Origin: Synechococcales cyanobacterium CRU_2_2 | GTDB taxonomy: Bacteria; Cyanobacteriota; Cyanobacteriia; PCC-9006; JAAUQQ01 | Length of the DNA stretch: 35,132 nt | Direction: 5' to 3' | Assembly (NCBI GenBank): GCA_012034805.1 | Contig: JAAUOP010000041.1 | Coordinates: 1 to 35,132, forward strand | Shown: piece by piece, positions 24,899-34,333 of the stretch | Layout of the letters: each line of letters begins with the position of its first letter | Numbering within the stretch: position 1 is the first letter of the stretch | Made by a program: the position numbers and the translations under genes | The notes under the pieces: generated by a model | Told to the model about the DNA's origin: nothing | Seen by the model: the letters and a program-made list of their open reading frames with translations, nothing else | The model's database searches: none

Positions 24899-25447
24899 AT
24901 GGAGGCGGAGTCGAGTCTTTCGCACCCAAAATCTATGGCGTTTTCACACATTCAGGACAACATCCGGGAGAATATCCGGGAGAACATCCGGGAGAGGGCG
25001 ATCGCAGGTGCGCTCGTCCTCTTGTCGTTCATCGGCCTCGCCGCCCCGGCCCAGGCCGAGCGACCCACAGGGCTACGGATGTGCGTGTCTTCACCAGAAC
25101 CGCGTGCCTCGGATATTTATGTGGCGCTGGCCTACAAAACCCAAAACAGCGTCGCGGGGGTGGCATTTGAAGATTGGATTTCGAAGGGTTGGTGGAAGCT
25201 CGACAAGAACTTGAGCTATAGCTGCATTACCCTGACGACCGAAGAACTCCAAAATCGTCACTACTATTTTTATGCCCAGGGTGGGGGCCGAGTTTGGGAC
25301 GGCAATTACTTTTTTTGCATGGATCCGCTCAAGCCCTACGGCACTGATGAAGCCGATGTGAATTGCGAGGCGAATGGCTTTGCGTTGCGCGGGTTTCGTC
25401 AGATTGATACCTTGGGCGATCGCGGTTTTACGATTCAGCTGCAATAG
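24899..25447 (+). CDS. secreted DUF1036 protein
   Basis: After a charged N-terminus comes a hydrophobic core (AIAGALVLLSFIGLAAP) and AQA, a Sec signal peptide. The mature part has MCVSS...IYVALAYKTQ, WISKGWWKLDKN, SYSCITL, HYYFYAQGGGRVWDG and FFCMD, the DUF1036 pattern, with four or more cysteines that could pair in the periplasm. Function unknown. An ATG at 24935 (MAFSHIQDNIRE) would give a shorter leader. The leader holds NIRE three times, from a 3 x 12 bp repeat. Its 3' end overlaps the convergent sensor kinase gene by 13 bp. Confidence 0.78.
   Translation: MEAESSLSHPKSMAFSHIQDNIRENIRENIRERAIAGALVLLSFIGLAAPAQAERPTGLRMCVSSPEPRASDIYVALAYKTQNSVAGVAFEDWISKGWWKLDKNLSYSCITLTTEELQNRHYYFYAQGGGRVWDGNYFFCMDPLKPYGTDEADVNCEANGFALRGFRQIDTLGDRGFTIQLQ
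24959..24994. repeat. tandem repeat, 3 x 12 bp, in the DUF1036 leader
   Basis: AACATCCGGGAG, AATATCCGGGAG and AACATCCGGGAG encode NIRE three times just before the signal-peptide core. Confidence 0.92.
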
Positions 25448-28260
25448 TCCTGGACGACGCCCGACGCCTGCTTAGAGGAAATTGGCTGTTCGGCTGTTGC
25501 GTAGGGCAAGGTCACGGTGAAGGTGGTCTGGTTGTGCTCACTGTGCAGCGTCACGCTTCCCCCCAACTGCTCCGTCAGCGTTTTCACGAGGGCCAACCCA
25601 AGCCCCGTGCCGCCATGTTTCCAGGGATCGGTGCTGGGAATGCGATAGAACCGCTCAAACACCCGCGCCTGCTCGGCAACTGGGATCTCAATGCCACCAT
25701 TGCTTACGGTCAATCTCAACAAGTTCAATTGCAAGGCTGGGCGCGTGGGTAAAGCTGGATCCTGGGCTTGGAGAGTGCCGAATTGGAGCCTTCCGGGCTG
25801 AAGCGTGTCCGGTTGAAGCGTACCTGGTTGAAGCGTATCTGGTTGAGTTTGCACAGCAAAGGCGATCGCCTCTCCCTTCGGAGTGTATTTACAAGCATTA
25901 TTCAACAGTTCGCTCAGCACCCGCTCGAGCTGAGCGGGATCGGTGTAGAGTGCCGGTAAGTCGGCGGGAATGTCGATGTGGAAAGGGTGTTGGTTTTGTG
26001 CGCGCGCCACAAATGGCTTGAGCAACTGCTGGAGCCAAGCACTCGGCTGGGACAAGTCCGTGAGTTGGGGCGCGGCAGTGTCGGCCTCTAGCCGGGACAA
26101 GTCCAGTAGATTGTTAATCAAACTGCTTTCGCGCTGGCATTCGTCCTTGAGAATTTCAAAATAGCGCTGAACTGGCGAACTCGACTCCGCGATGTCGGAG
26201 TTCAAAATTCCCTTTTGCTGCAGGCCAATTTCTAACATCTGAATGGCCATTTTCATATTGGCAATCGGAGTTCGCAGCTCGTGGGAAACGGTGCTCAAGA
26301 AATCATCTTTGAGCTGATTGAGGCGCTCGAGTTCCACCACTTGAGCCTGGGCAGTTTGGTACAGTCGGGCTTGACGAATGGCGATCGCACACTGGTTTGC
26401 TACCTGCTGTACAAGCCGAATCTCGGGGTTGCGAAAGGCTTCGGATGCGGGTTTCACCAGCCACAAATCCCCCAAAATTCCCTGGTCATCCTGTAGCGGA
26501 CAGGCGAGCATTGCCACCCGCCCTCGGCTCGGATCGAGGATCAAACCGCAATGTTGAAAATACTGGCCGTTTAGGAGTTGGGCATAGCCTGCAAAATTCT
26601 CCATTTTGAGACGACGCCCCTGGATGCGCTTGGCGAAGTTGGTGTATTCGTATTGGATCGTCGAGGTGCGTGCCTCTAGGTCATAGATCGCCGCGTTGCA
26701 GCCCCGCACACCGATGGCGATCGCCAATTCCGCCACGGCTGTTTGCAAAATCTGGTCTTCGTCAAGACTATCGCGCACTTTGTCGGTCAAGCGCTTGAGC
26801 GTTTCCTCAAAATCAAAGGACTGTTGCAACTGCAATGTGCGCTCTTCCACTTGGGTCTCGAGGCTGGCAAAGGAGGTTCGCAGTTGTTCCGACATCTGAT
26901 TAAAGGATTGGGCCACGATCGCAACTTCTTGGATCGAGCTGTGTTCGCTCAGGGTGTGGGCGAGGTCGCCCTGGGCGATCGCCTGACTCGCTTGGCTCAG
27001 GCGCAGAATCGAGCGAGCCAAGAGTTTGGAGGTGATCAGGCCGAGGGCGATCGCCCCCAGCAGCGCCAAACCACTGAGTAGAAGCGTCGTGCGGCTATTG
27101 CGCTGAATCTGGCCCATAAAGTCCTGCTCGGGCACCACCACCACCACCCGCCAGTTCATGCCCAGGTCGTCGGTGCAGGGAATGACTTTGACAAAGTTGC
27201 GTCCGTTGCTGCCGCGAAATTCAAATTGCTCAGGCTGTTGCGAGGCGGTGCGTCCAAAGCTCTGGATCAGATGCCGGGTCGTTTCGCGAATGAGCGGGTC
27301 TTTGGCATCCTGAGCACGAACGCGTTCGAGCTTGAGACGTTGATCCAGCGGTTGATAAATCGGTTGCGCTAAGTTCGAAGAACCAATCAGCAAACCCTCG
27401 CGATCGATCACAAATACCCCACCGTTTGGACTGACCTCCAGGGTATGCAAAAACTGGCCAATCACCGACAATACAATGCCGCTGGACACAACCCCCAACA
27501 GCTGATTGGCTTTGTCGTAGACCGGCAGGCTGGCATTGAGTGAGAGATCGAGGCGATCGCCTGTCTGAAAAATTGGACTCCAAACCAGGCCCTCTGCTTC
27601 GACGGCGCTTTTGTACCAAGGGGCGTTGCGGATGTCCGGAGCGGCCCAGGTTTGGCGGATGGCCTGTCGTTGCCCTTGGGCGTTGAGGTGGTATTCGGTG
27701 ATGGGCGGGAGGCTGGAACTGGAGCCAAGGTTAGGACTGAGGTTAGGGCTGGGGCTAGGACTGGAGGTTAGGGCTGGGGCCAGGGCGGGTCGGGGGCGAT
27801 TGGCTGACTCGAGCACGGGGCCGCGACTGAGCAAATTTAAGCCATCACGGCGGTTGACGGCCCGCAGATTTCCAGCGCGATCAGCGACCAAGATGCCGCT
27901 GATGCTTTCAAACTGCATCAGTTGCCGAAACAGAACCGCCTCCGCCTGATCGAGACCGTCCAGGGGCAAATGGCCTAGGCGCACCGCTTCGGCATTGAGG
28001 CGGCTGACGAGAACCGGCACCTCGAGATATTGGCCAATTTTGAGTTTGACGCGATCGCCCAATTCATCTTGGGCCTTCAGCACCAGCGCATTTACCGCTT
28101 GTTGACCATTGCGCCAAGATAGCCAGCCCGTCACCCCCACCGCCAGGCAAAGTTGGATCACAAACGGCACAACCAGCAAAACCTGGAGCGGAATATTCTT
28201 CAACCGTCGGCGTTGAGACCAAGATTGAGCAGGGGTTTGCAAAGGTCTGGGGAAGGTCAT
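25435..28260 (-). CDS. sensor histidine kinase (Cache-HAMP-GAF-HisKA-HATPase)
   Basis: This is a membrane histidine kinase of about 941 residues. TM1 (about 25-50, PLQVLLVVPFVIQLCLAVGVTGW) is followed by a large outside domain of the dCache type (about 60-380; GGVFVIDREGLLIGSS). TM2 lies near 395, followed by HAMP, a coiled coil, GAF (about 490-635), HisKA with LSTVSHELRTPIANMK (near 658) and HATPase_c with LERVLSELLNNACKYTPKG and GTGLGLALVK. No receiver domain is present, so it needs a separate response regulator. The first ATG after the helicase stop is 28260; the frame is open to 28320 and could overlap the helicase end. A 3 x 15 bp repeat interrupts the HATPase domain. Confidence 0.9.
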   Translation of the reverse strand: MTFPRPLQTPAQSWSQRRRLKNIPLQVLLVVPFVIQLCLAVGVTGWLSWRNGQQAVNALVLKAQDELGDRVKLKIGQYLEVPVLVSRLNAEAVRLGHLPLDGLDQAEAVLFRQLMQFESISGILVADRAGNLRAVNRRDGLNLLSRGPVLESANRPRPALAPALTSSPSPSPNLSPNLGSSSSLPPITEYHLNAQGQRQAIRQTWAAPDIRNAPWYKSAVEAEGLVWSPIFQTGDRLDLSLNASLPVYDKANQLLGVVSSGIVLSVIGQFLHTLEVSPNGGVFVIDREGLLIGSSNLAQPIYQPLDQRLKLERVRAQDAKDPLIRETTRHLIQSFGRTASQQPEQFEFRGSNGRNFVKVIPCTDDLGMNWRVVVVVPEQDFMGQIQRNSRTTLLLSGLALLGAIALGLITSKLLARSILRLSQASQAIAQGDLAHTLSEHSSIQEVAIVAQSFNQMSEQLRTSFASLETQVEERTLQLQQSFDFEETLKRLTDKVRDSLDEDQILQTAVAELAIAIGVRGCNAAIYDLEARTSTIQYEYTNFAKRIQGRRLKMENFAGYAQLLNGQYFQHCGLILDPSRGRVAMLACPLQDDQGILGDLWLVKPASEAFRNPEIRLVQQVANQCAIAIRQARLYQTAQAQVVELERLNQLKDDFLSTVSHELRTPIANMKMAIQMLEIGLQQKGILNSDIAESSSPVQRYFEILKDECQRESSLINNLLDLSRLEADTAAPQLTDLSQPSAWLQQLLKPFVARAQNQHPFHIDIPADLPALYTDPAQLERVLSELLNNACKYTPKGEAIAFAVQTQPDTLQPGTLQPDTLQPGRLQFGTLQAQDPALPTRPALQLNLLRLTVSNGGIEIPVAEQARVFERFYRIPSTDPWKHGGTGLGLALVKTLTEQLGGSVTLHSEHNQTTFTVTLPYATAEQPISSKQASGVVQDYCS
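25796..25840. repeat. tandem repeat, 3 x 15 bp, inside the sensor kinase HATPase domain
   Basis: Copies of GGTTGAAGCGTACCT encode, on the other strand, a run of TLQPD/TLQPG units inserted between the N box and the next beta strand. The unit length keeps the frame. Confidence 0.88.
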
Positions 28261-28276
28261 TACCGAGTTGATGCCG

Positions 28277-31162
28277 TTATTCCAAGCCTTCATCATCTGC
28301 CGGGAGTGGCGGATTGACAATCGGGTTCAGGGCCGGATTTTCAACTGGATCTGAGCCTAAATTGGCTGGCGTATTCACTGGTGTATTAGCCGCTGCATTG
28401 GCCGCCTGGGTCGCTGCCACATCCACGGCCAAGGCCACCAGCTCCCTGATGGGGGCGCGATCCATCAGGTGCAAGGCCCGGCGCGCATTTTGGCGCACTG
28501 CGTCGGAGACGTGGGGCACGTGGGGAATTTGGGAGAGCAAATCCAGGGTACGGCGTAACACCCGCACCACATCACCTTCGTCGAGGCTCGTGTTCGAGCA
28601 AAGCTCATTCCAGTCGATCCCTAAACCCCACTGTTCCACTAGGCCCGTCAGCTCCAGCTCATACCACACGGGCAATTCGACTCGACGGCGCTGCTGTTGC
28701 TGAATCAATTGACGACGCAAACCGCGAATGCCGACGAGGGCTTCTTCCACAGCGGGAGACATCGGGTAGTCGGTCCATAGATCCGGGCGAGACACTTCGG
28801 TGGAAATGGCTTCGCAGGCAGCCGCAAACTGGTGGGGTAGCAAATCGTCAAACTCGCCGGAGAATAGGGCCAACCCCAGCCAGAGTTCGTTATCCCCCCG
28901 CAGCGCCGATACGGCTTCGCCGAGCTCCGTGGGTTCGACGTCTCGCAAACAGTCAAAGTGCTGCAGAATTTCGATCAGGGCTAGGAAGGCTTCCCAGTGG
29001 TGGTGGGCATAGCGATCGAGCTTTTGGCGGCGATCGGCCAGTTCAGTTTCCAGCGATTCCAATCGGCGTTGGCGCTTGATCAGGTGGCTTTGGTTACTCC
29101 AGCGATGGACGGGATGGTGTTCTAGGCGAATCTCCACGGCCTGCACCCGTTCGAGCTGGGCTTGGACGGCTTCGGCTTGGTTGGCTGGATCGACTTGGAG
29201 TTCGGGGCGCAGGGCAAGGGAGAGGAGGCGATCGCTCACCTCCCCCGTTTGCTCATCTCCCATGCGTGCTGGCCCAGGTCGCAGCGACAAATCCACCGGT
29301 ACCGTCAGTCTATCCACCGCCACCACCCGAGGAATCTCGCCGTGCAGGGCGACGACATCGGCGGTCGAGGCGATGTACCACTGATTGTCAAGGCTGATGC
29401 AAACCAAGTAGGGCGACTTTCCCGGCCCCGGCACCTTGGTCACCAGGGCGGCCAAAATCGGTTCGGAGACGCGAATATTTTTACCCTTGAGGCTCAGCAC
29501 GGTGCCCGCGACCGCAAAGTTCAGCGACAGCGTCATTTCCTGGGTGACTTCTTCTTCGGCCTGCTGATGCAAAATTTTTAATAAACGGCGCTCTTCTTTG
29601 AGGTGGCCTTTGAGCTTTTCATATTCCTTGAGTAAATTCCAGTCCACGTCTTCGAGCTGGGCTTGGAGTTGGCCGAGTTCGTCTTCAATGCGCTGAATTT
29701 CTGTTTGCTGGGGCTTGAGCGTCAGCATGGCCAAATAGCGGCCAAAACTACGCTCGACCAGTTCTCGGGCTTCTTCGAGGCGATGGGTTTGGAGCAAGTT
29801 CAGCACCATGCCATAGCTAGGGGTGAATTGACTCACCAGCGGATCGGCTCCGGCGGTGGCCAATTGGGCGGCTTCCTTGGCCCCTTCGAATCGGCTTTGT
29901 ACCGTGACCATGTAACCTCGGGTGTCCATGCCTCGGCGTCCGGCCCGTCCGGCCATTTGCAAAAATTCTGAGGCGTTGAGCGGGCGGTGGCCGTCGTTGG
30001 TGCGCTTCGAGAGGCTGGAAATCACGGTGGTGCGGGCGGGCATGTTAATCCCGGCGGCTAGGGTTTCGGTGGCAAAAACCACTTTGACCAGTCCTTCCTG
30101 AAACAGCTCTTCTACAAAGGCTTTCCATCCCGGCAGTAGGCCCGCATGGTGGGAGGCAAGGCCTCGGCAGAGCGCCTCGGTTTGGTGGGGGCGGGCGAGG
30201 CCGGGGTTGCGCTGCTCGAATTCTCGGACGCGGATGCGCAGACGTAGTTCTTCTTCGGGGGTGACGAGGGAGAGTTTGGCGGCTTGATCAACGGCGCGAT
30301 CGCACCCTTTCCGACTAAAAATAAAATAAATGGCTGGGAGCATGTCCCGCTGCTGGAGCTGGGTCACCACAAAGGTCAGCGGTGGCGCTTCGGGCCGTTC
30401 TGTTTTTTGTCGTCCGCCTTTGGGGTCGCGCCGCTGGCGGCCCTTGCGGTTACGCTTGACGTCGAAGTTGGGATGGATCGCCGTTTTACTCTCGTTGAGC
30501 AGAGGAAACAGCCCCGTGGCGCTGCAAAAGCTAAATTCCAACGGCACGGGGCGAAAGTCCGAGTAGATCAAGTCTGTGGGGCCATGAACTTGGTCGATCC
30601 AGTCGGTGAGCTGGTCGCTGTTGGCGACGGTGGCCGAGAGGGCGACGATTTGAATCGTCGGCGGGCAATAAATAATCGACTCTTCCCAAACCGTGCCGCG
30701 ATCGCGATCGTTCATATAGTGGCACTCATCCAGCACCACCGCTTCGACCCCCTCCACCGACGTGCCCACCTGGCCAATCGGTGTCCCGTAGAGCATATTG
30801 CGAAAAATTTCGGTCGTCATCACCAGAATCGGCGCATCCCGATTCACCGACACATCCCCGGTCAGTAGGCCGACTTGCTCCTCCCCAAACTGTGCCTGAA
30901 AGTCCCGCAGCTTCTGGTTCGACAGCGCCTTGAGCGGCGTGGTGTACATCACCCGTTTGCCCCGCGCCAGCGCCCGATAAATCGCATATTCCCCAATCAG
31001 GGTTTTTCCAGAGCCCGTTGGCGCACAGACCACCACCGATCGCCCGCCATTGAGTGCTTCGATGGCCTGGAGTTGAAATCCATCTAGCTCAAAGGGAAAG
31101 ATTTTTTGGAGATCAAGCTCCCCAGGCGTGGCGGATGCGGGTGGCGGGGTAGAACGGGCCAT
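28277..31162 (-). CDS. Ski2/Mtr4-like DExH RNA helicase
   Basis: This is a 961-residue ATP-dependent RNA helicase of superfamily 2. The Q-like FELDGFQLQAIEAL, motif I APTGSGKT (near 50), motif II DECH (near 142), motif III SATVAN, and motif VI QMAGRAGRRG (near 405) are intact. A beta-rich middle region and a C-terminal DSHCT-like helical domain (about 790-930) follow. Chloroplast ISE2 is the plant relative and acts in RNA processing. The tail is rich in Asn and Pro (NTPVNTPANLG..NPIVNPP). The ATG at 31162 (MARSTPPP) is preferred; the frame is open to 31195. The sensor kinase gene follows directly, possibly translationally coupled. Confidence 0.93.
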   Translation of the reverse strand: MARSTPPPASATPGELDLQKIFPFELDGFQLQAIEALNGGRSVVVCAPTGSGKTLIGEYAIYRALARGKRVMYTTPLKALSNQKLRDFQAQFGEEQVGLLTGDVSVNRDAPILVMTTEIFRNMLYGTPIGQVGTSVEGVEAVVLDECHYMNDRDRGTVWEESIIYCPPTIQIVALSATVANSDQLTDWIDQVHGPTDLIYSDFRPVPLEFSFCSATGLFPLLNESKTAIHPNFDVKRNRKGRQRRDPKGGRQKTERPEAPPLTFVVTQLQQRDMLPAIYFIFSRKGCDRAVDQAAKLSLVTPEEELRLRIRVREFEQRNPGLARPHQTEALCRGLASHHAGLLPGWKAFVEELFQEGLVKVVFATETLAAGINMPARTTVISSLSKRTNDGHRPLNASEFLQMAGRAGRRGMDTRGYMVTVQSRFEGAKEAAQLATAGADPLVSQFTPSYGMVLNLLQTHRLEEARELVERSFGRYLAMLTLKPQQTEIQRIEDELGQLQAQLEDVDWNLLKEYEKLKGHLKEERRLLKILHQQAEEEVTQEMTLSLNFAVAGTVLSLKGKNIRVSEPILAALVTKVPGPGKSPYLVCISLDNQWYIASTADVVALHGEIPRVVAVDRLTVPVDLSLRPGPARMGDEQTGEVSDRLLSLALRPELQVDPANQAEAVQAQLERVQAVEIRLEHHPVHRWSNQSHLIKRQRRLESLETELADRRQKLDRYAHHHWEAFLALIEILQHFDCLRDVEPTELGEAVSALRGDNELWLGLALFSGEFDDLLPHQFAAACEAISTEVSRPDLWTDYPMSPAVEEALVGIRGLRRQLIQQQQRRRVELPVWYELELTGLVEQWGLGIDWNELCSNTSLDEGDVVRVLRRTLDLLSQIPHVPHVSDAVRQNARRALHLMDRAPIRELVALAVDVAATQAANAAANTPVNTPANLGSDPVENPALNPIVNPPLPADDEGLE

Positions 31163-31224
31163 GGGGATTGAGCGCAAACACGCTAACAAAACCAAATTTT
31201 ACGCGATCGCGCCCCAGCCTACTA

Positions 31225-31305
31225 GTGTCCAGCTTCTCGTGTCCAGCTTCTCGTGTCCAGCTTCGACTCAAAACGCTTCTTAAAACGCTTCTCAAAACGC
31301 TTCGA
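31225..31305. repeat. two adjacent tandem repeats (3 x 14 bp and 3 x 12 bp)
   Basis: GTGTCCAGCTTCTC is repeated at 31225, 31239 and 31253, and AAAACGCTTCTC at 31270, 31282 and 31294. They fill much of the 253-bp gap between the divergent helicase and GGDEF-EAL genes, where both promoters should lie. Confidence 0.92.
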
Positions 31306-31415
31306 CTTAAAACGCCAGAAAGGTTAAGACTCAAGCGCTGCCATAGTGCACCTGTTGAAATCCAGGGGCATCCTAAACCTACGAGAAATATAGCGCTTTC
31401 CCCCTCCTGTACCTC

Positions 31416-33295
31416 ATGCCCAGCCAGTCGCCTTCGCATGAACTCAATCAGATTCTGGTCGTAGACGACATGCCAGAGAATTTGCGGTTGCTCGCAGATG
31501 TGCTCACCGCTCGACAATACCGGGTTCGTTGCGCCAAGAGTGGCCCGCTGGCCCTCAGGGGGATTCAGGCTGCGCCGCCCAATTTGATCTTGCTGGACAT
31601 TGATATGCCCCATATGTCGGGCTATGAAATGTGCCGTCAGCTCAAGGCCGATCCAGCCACGCGGGAAATTCCCGTGATTTTTTTGAGTGCCCTAGATGAT
31701 GTCTCAGACAAGGTGAAGGCCTTTGAGGCGGGTGGCGTAGACTATGTTCAAAAACCGTTTCAGATTGAGGAGTTGGTCGCTCGGATTCAGCATCAGCTTA
31801 ATTTGCAGGCGGCCATGCTAGAAATTCAGCGCCTCAATGGCCTCCTGGAACAGCGGGTTCAGCAGCGAACCGCTGAGCTAGAAGCGACCAATCTCGACCT
31901 CAAGCGGGAGATCTCGGAGCGGCAGAAAGCGGAAGAAAAGCTGCTCTACGATGCCTTGCATGACAATCTGACGCGTTTGCCCAATCGGGTGCTGTTTATG
32001 GAGCGGGTGGAGCATGCCCTGCGCCACACCCGCCGCCATCCCAGTTATAAGTTCGCGGTGTTGTTTATCGATTTGGATCGGTTCAAGATTGTCAATGACA
32101 GTTTGGGCCATGCGGTGGGAGATCAGCTGTTGGTGGCGATCGCCCGTCAGCTCGAAGGCTGCCTCCGCGAAGCCGACACAGTGGCTCGCCTCGGCGGCGA
32201 CGAGTTTACCGTGCTGCTGGCCGACATCGACGACATCGACGACGCGATTCAAATTGCCGAGCGTATCCAGGCCTCGGTTGAGTCGCACTTTTGCCTAGAA
32301 GGTCACCGCATTTTTACCAGCGCGAGCATCGGCATTGCCGTCGGCTCGGCCCAGTATGAAAAAATGGAAGACATTCTGCGGGATGCGGACATTGCCATGT
32401 ACCGGGCCAAGGAAATGGGCCGCTCCTGCTATGCCATTTTTGACCAAGATATGTACTACCAGACACTGCGCCTGTTGCATCTGGAAAGCGACCTGCGCCA
32501 AGCGCTAGAGCGCGGGGAGTTTTTGCTGCACTACCAGCCGATTGTTTCGCTGACCACGGGCAGGCTGTCGGGTTTTGAAGCTTTGGTGCGCTGGGAACAT
32601 CCCAAACAGGGCTTCGTTTCGCCCAGCGAATTTATTCCCCTGGCCGAGGACACCGGCTTGATTGTCCCCCTGGGGGAATGGGTGTTGCGCCAAGCCTGCT
32701 GGCAAATGCGCCAGTGGCAGCTTGACTATCCTGAGGCTAAGGAGCTGAAGCTGAGTGTTAACTTGGCGGGCAAGCAGCTCCAGGAGGGCAATTTGATTGA
32801 CAACATCGATCAGATTTTGCACCAGACGCAACTCACGGGAGAATCGCTGCGGCTGGAGCTGACCGAAAGCATGTTGATGGAGCGCACCGAGGAGACGATT
32901 CAGGTGCTGCAAAAGATTCGCGATCGCGCATTCAGCTCAGCATTGATGATTTTGGCACGGGCTACTCGTCCTTGAGCTATTTGCACCGCTTCCCCGTGAC
33001 CACGCTGAAGATCGATCGCAGCTTTGTCGGCAACATGAGCACCGATGCCGAAAACTTCGAAATCGTCCGCACCGTCATCACCCTCGCCCACACGCTCTCG
33101 ATGGAAGTGGTCGCCGAGGGTGTTGAAACGGTGGAGCAGTCGATGCAACTCAAGAGCTTGGGTTGCGAGCTCGGCCAAGGGTATTTGTTTTCTAAACCGC
33201 TCGATCGCAAGGCCGCCGAGGCCATGCTCAAAAATCGCATCTGCTGGAACCTCGGCCCGAGCGATACCCAACGGCTACCCGCCTGCGCCCCCTAG
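31416..33295 (+). pseudogene. response regulator with GGDEF and EAL domains, frame broken near 32928
   Basis: This protein makes and/or breaks the second messenger cyclic di-GMP under control of a receiver domain. Order: REC (about 10-130; [20 protein letters not shown]), coiled coil (135-185), GGDEF (185-345; [13 protein letters not shown] is intact VARLGGDEF type), EAL (from about 355; [29 protein letters not shown]). The frame then leaves the family at [13 protein letters not shown] second frame continues [30 protein letters not shown] and EGVETVEQ to the stop at 33295. Adding one base at 32926-32929 (CGCGGCATTCAG) joins them to about 626 residues. As written, the EAL domain lacks its DDFGTGYSS metal-binding loop and would be inactive. 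Confidence 0.9.
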
Positions 33296-33324
33296 GCGAT
33301 CTCGAACCCATCCCTAATCCATCC

Positions 33325-34227
33325 CTAACCCATCCCCACCAGCGCCAACACCGGCAATTCGGCAATGGCAGCGGCGGTCTCGACATTCTCAAGCTTGAGC
33401 CCCTTGCAAGTCCGCTTAATCAACCCGTTCAAGACCTTACCTGGGCCGACCTCGACCACCTGTTCCACCTTGAGCTCAGGCAATTGCAACGCGGTCTCCC
33501 GCCAGCGCACCGACCCGGTCATTTGCTGCACCAGACGCGCCTTGAGCACCAGACCTTCCGTGGCCGCCTCGGGTTCAACGTTAGAGAGCACCGCCACCTG
33601 GGCATTGTTAAACTGAACCAAATCCAAGACCACCTTAAACTGCGCTGCAGCCCGAGCCATCAAGGGCGAATGGAACGCACCCGAAACCTTGAGGGGGACG
33701 GCACGACGGCTTCGAACCGAGGCCATGACCGACTCTACGGCAGCGGGGGTGCCAGAGATCACGGCTTGGCCAGGGTTGTTGTCGTTGGCGAGGACCACGT
33801 CGGGGGTGGTGGCGATCGCCGCCATCAACTCCTCCCGATCAAACCCCATCAGGGCCGCCATCATGCCATCTGAGGCCTGGGCCATCAGCTCCGAGCGGCA
33901 TTTCACCAACCTCAGCCCCGTCTCAAAGTCAAATACACCTGCGGTATAGAGCGCCACATACTCGCCCAAACTGTGGCCTGCCACGATATCGGGCTGGTGA
34001 CCCTGGGCCTTGAGCAAATCGACTAGGACGCACTCCACAACATACAAACAGGGCTGGGTAAACTGAGTTTCCGAAAGCGTCTCAAGGTTGCCTTGGCACA
34101 GATCCACCACCGACCAACCGAGAATCCGCTCGGCCTGGGCAAACTTTTCCGGTGCCTGCTCTAGCAAATCGGCGACCATCCCAACCGCCTGAGAACCTTG
34201 ACCCGGAAACACCCATGCTGTTTTCAT
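33325..34227 (-). CDS. fabD: malonyl-CoA:acyl carrier protein transacylase
   Basis: FabD loads malonyl groups onto acyl carrier protein for fatty acid synthesis. The 300-residue protein has the N-terminal FPGQGSQAVGM, the nucleophile elbow AGHSLGEYVAL with catalytic Ser, the malonate-binding arginine in LVKCRSELM, and GAFHSPLM with the catalytic His. The end, EVGPGKVLNGLIKRT, is typical. Length is normal. The ATG at 34227 has GAGGAG eight bases upstream. It follows fabH by about 100 bp in the same direction, the usual cyanobacterial plsX-fabH-fabD order. Confidence 0.97.
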   Translation of the reverse strand: MKTAWVFPGQGSQAVGMVADLLEQAPEKFAQAERILGWSVVDLCQGNLETLSETQFTQPCLYVVECVLVDLLKAQGHQPDIVAGHSLGEYVALYTAGVFDFETGLRLVKCRSELMAQASDGMMAALMGFDREELMAAIATTPDVVLANDNNPGQAVISGTPAAVESVMASVRSRRAVPLKVSGAFHSPLMARAAAQFKVVLDLVQFNNAQVAVLSNVEPEAATEGLVLKARLVQQMTGSVRWRETALQLPELKVEQVVEVGPGKVLNGLIKRTCKGLKLENVETAAAIAELPVLALVGMG

Positions 34228-34333
34228 GCCCTAACTCCTCACAATCTTGAAGAAATCTGCGTTGAACCGGCCTGGGACAAGTGCGACCCGATGGGCCACG
34301 AACTCGCCCGCCCCACTCTACCTTGAAGCGTGC

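Noticed and set aside
30284..30868. Plus-strand 194-codon frame opposite the helicase
   Set aside because: Shadow of the helicase gene, whose motifs are intact.
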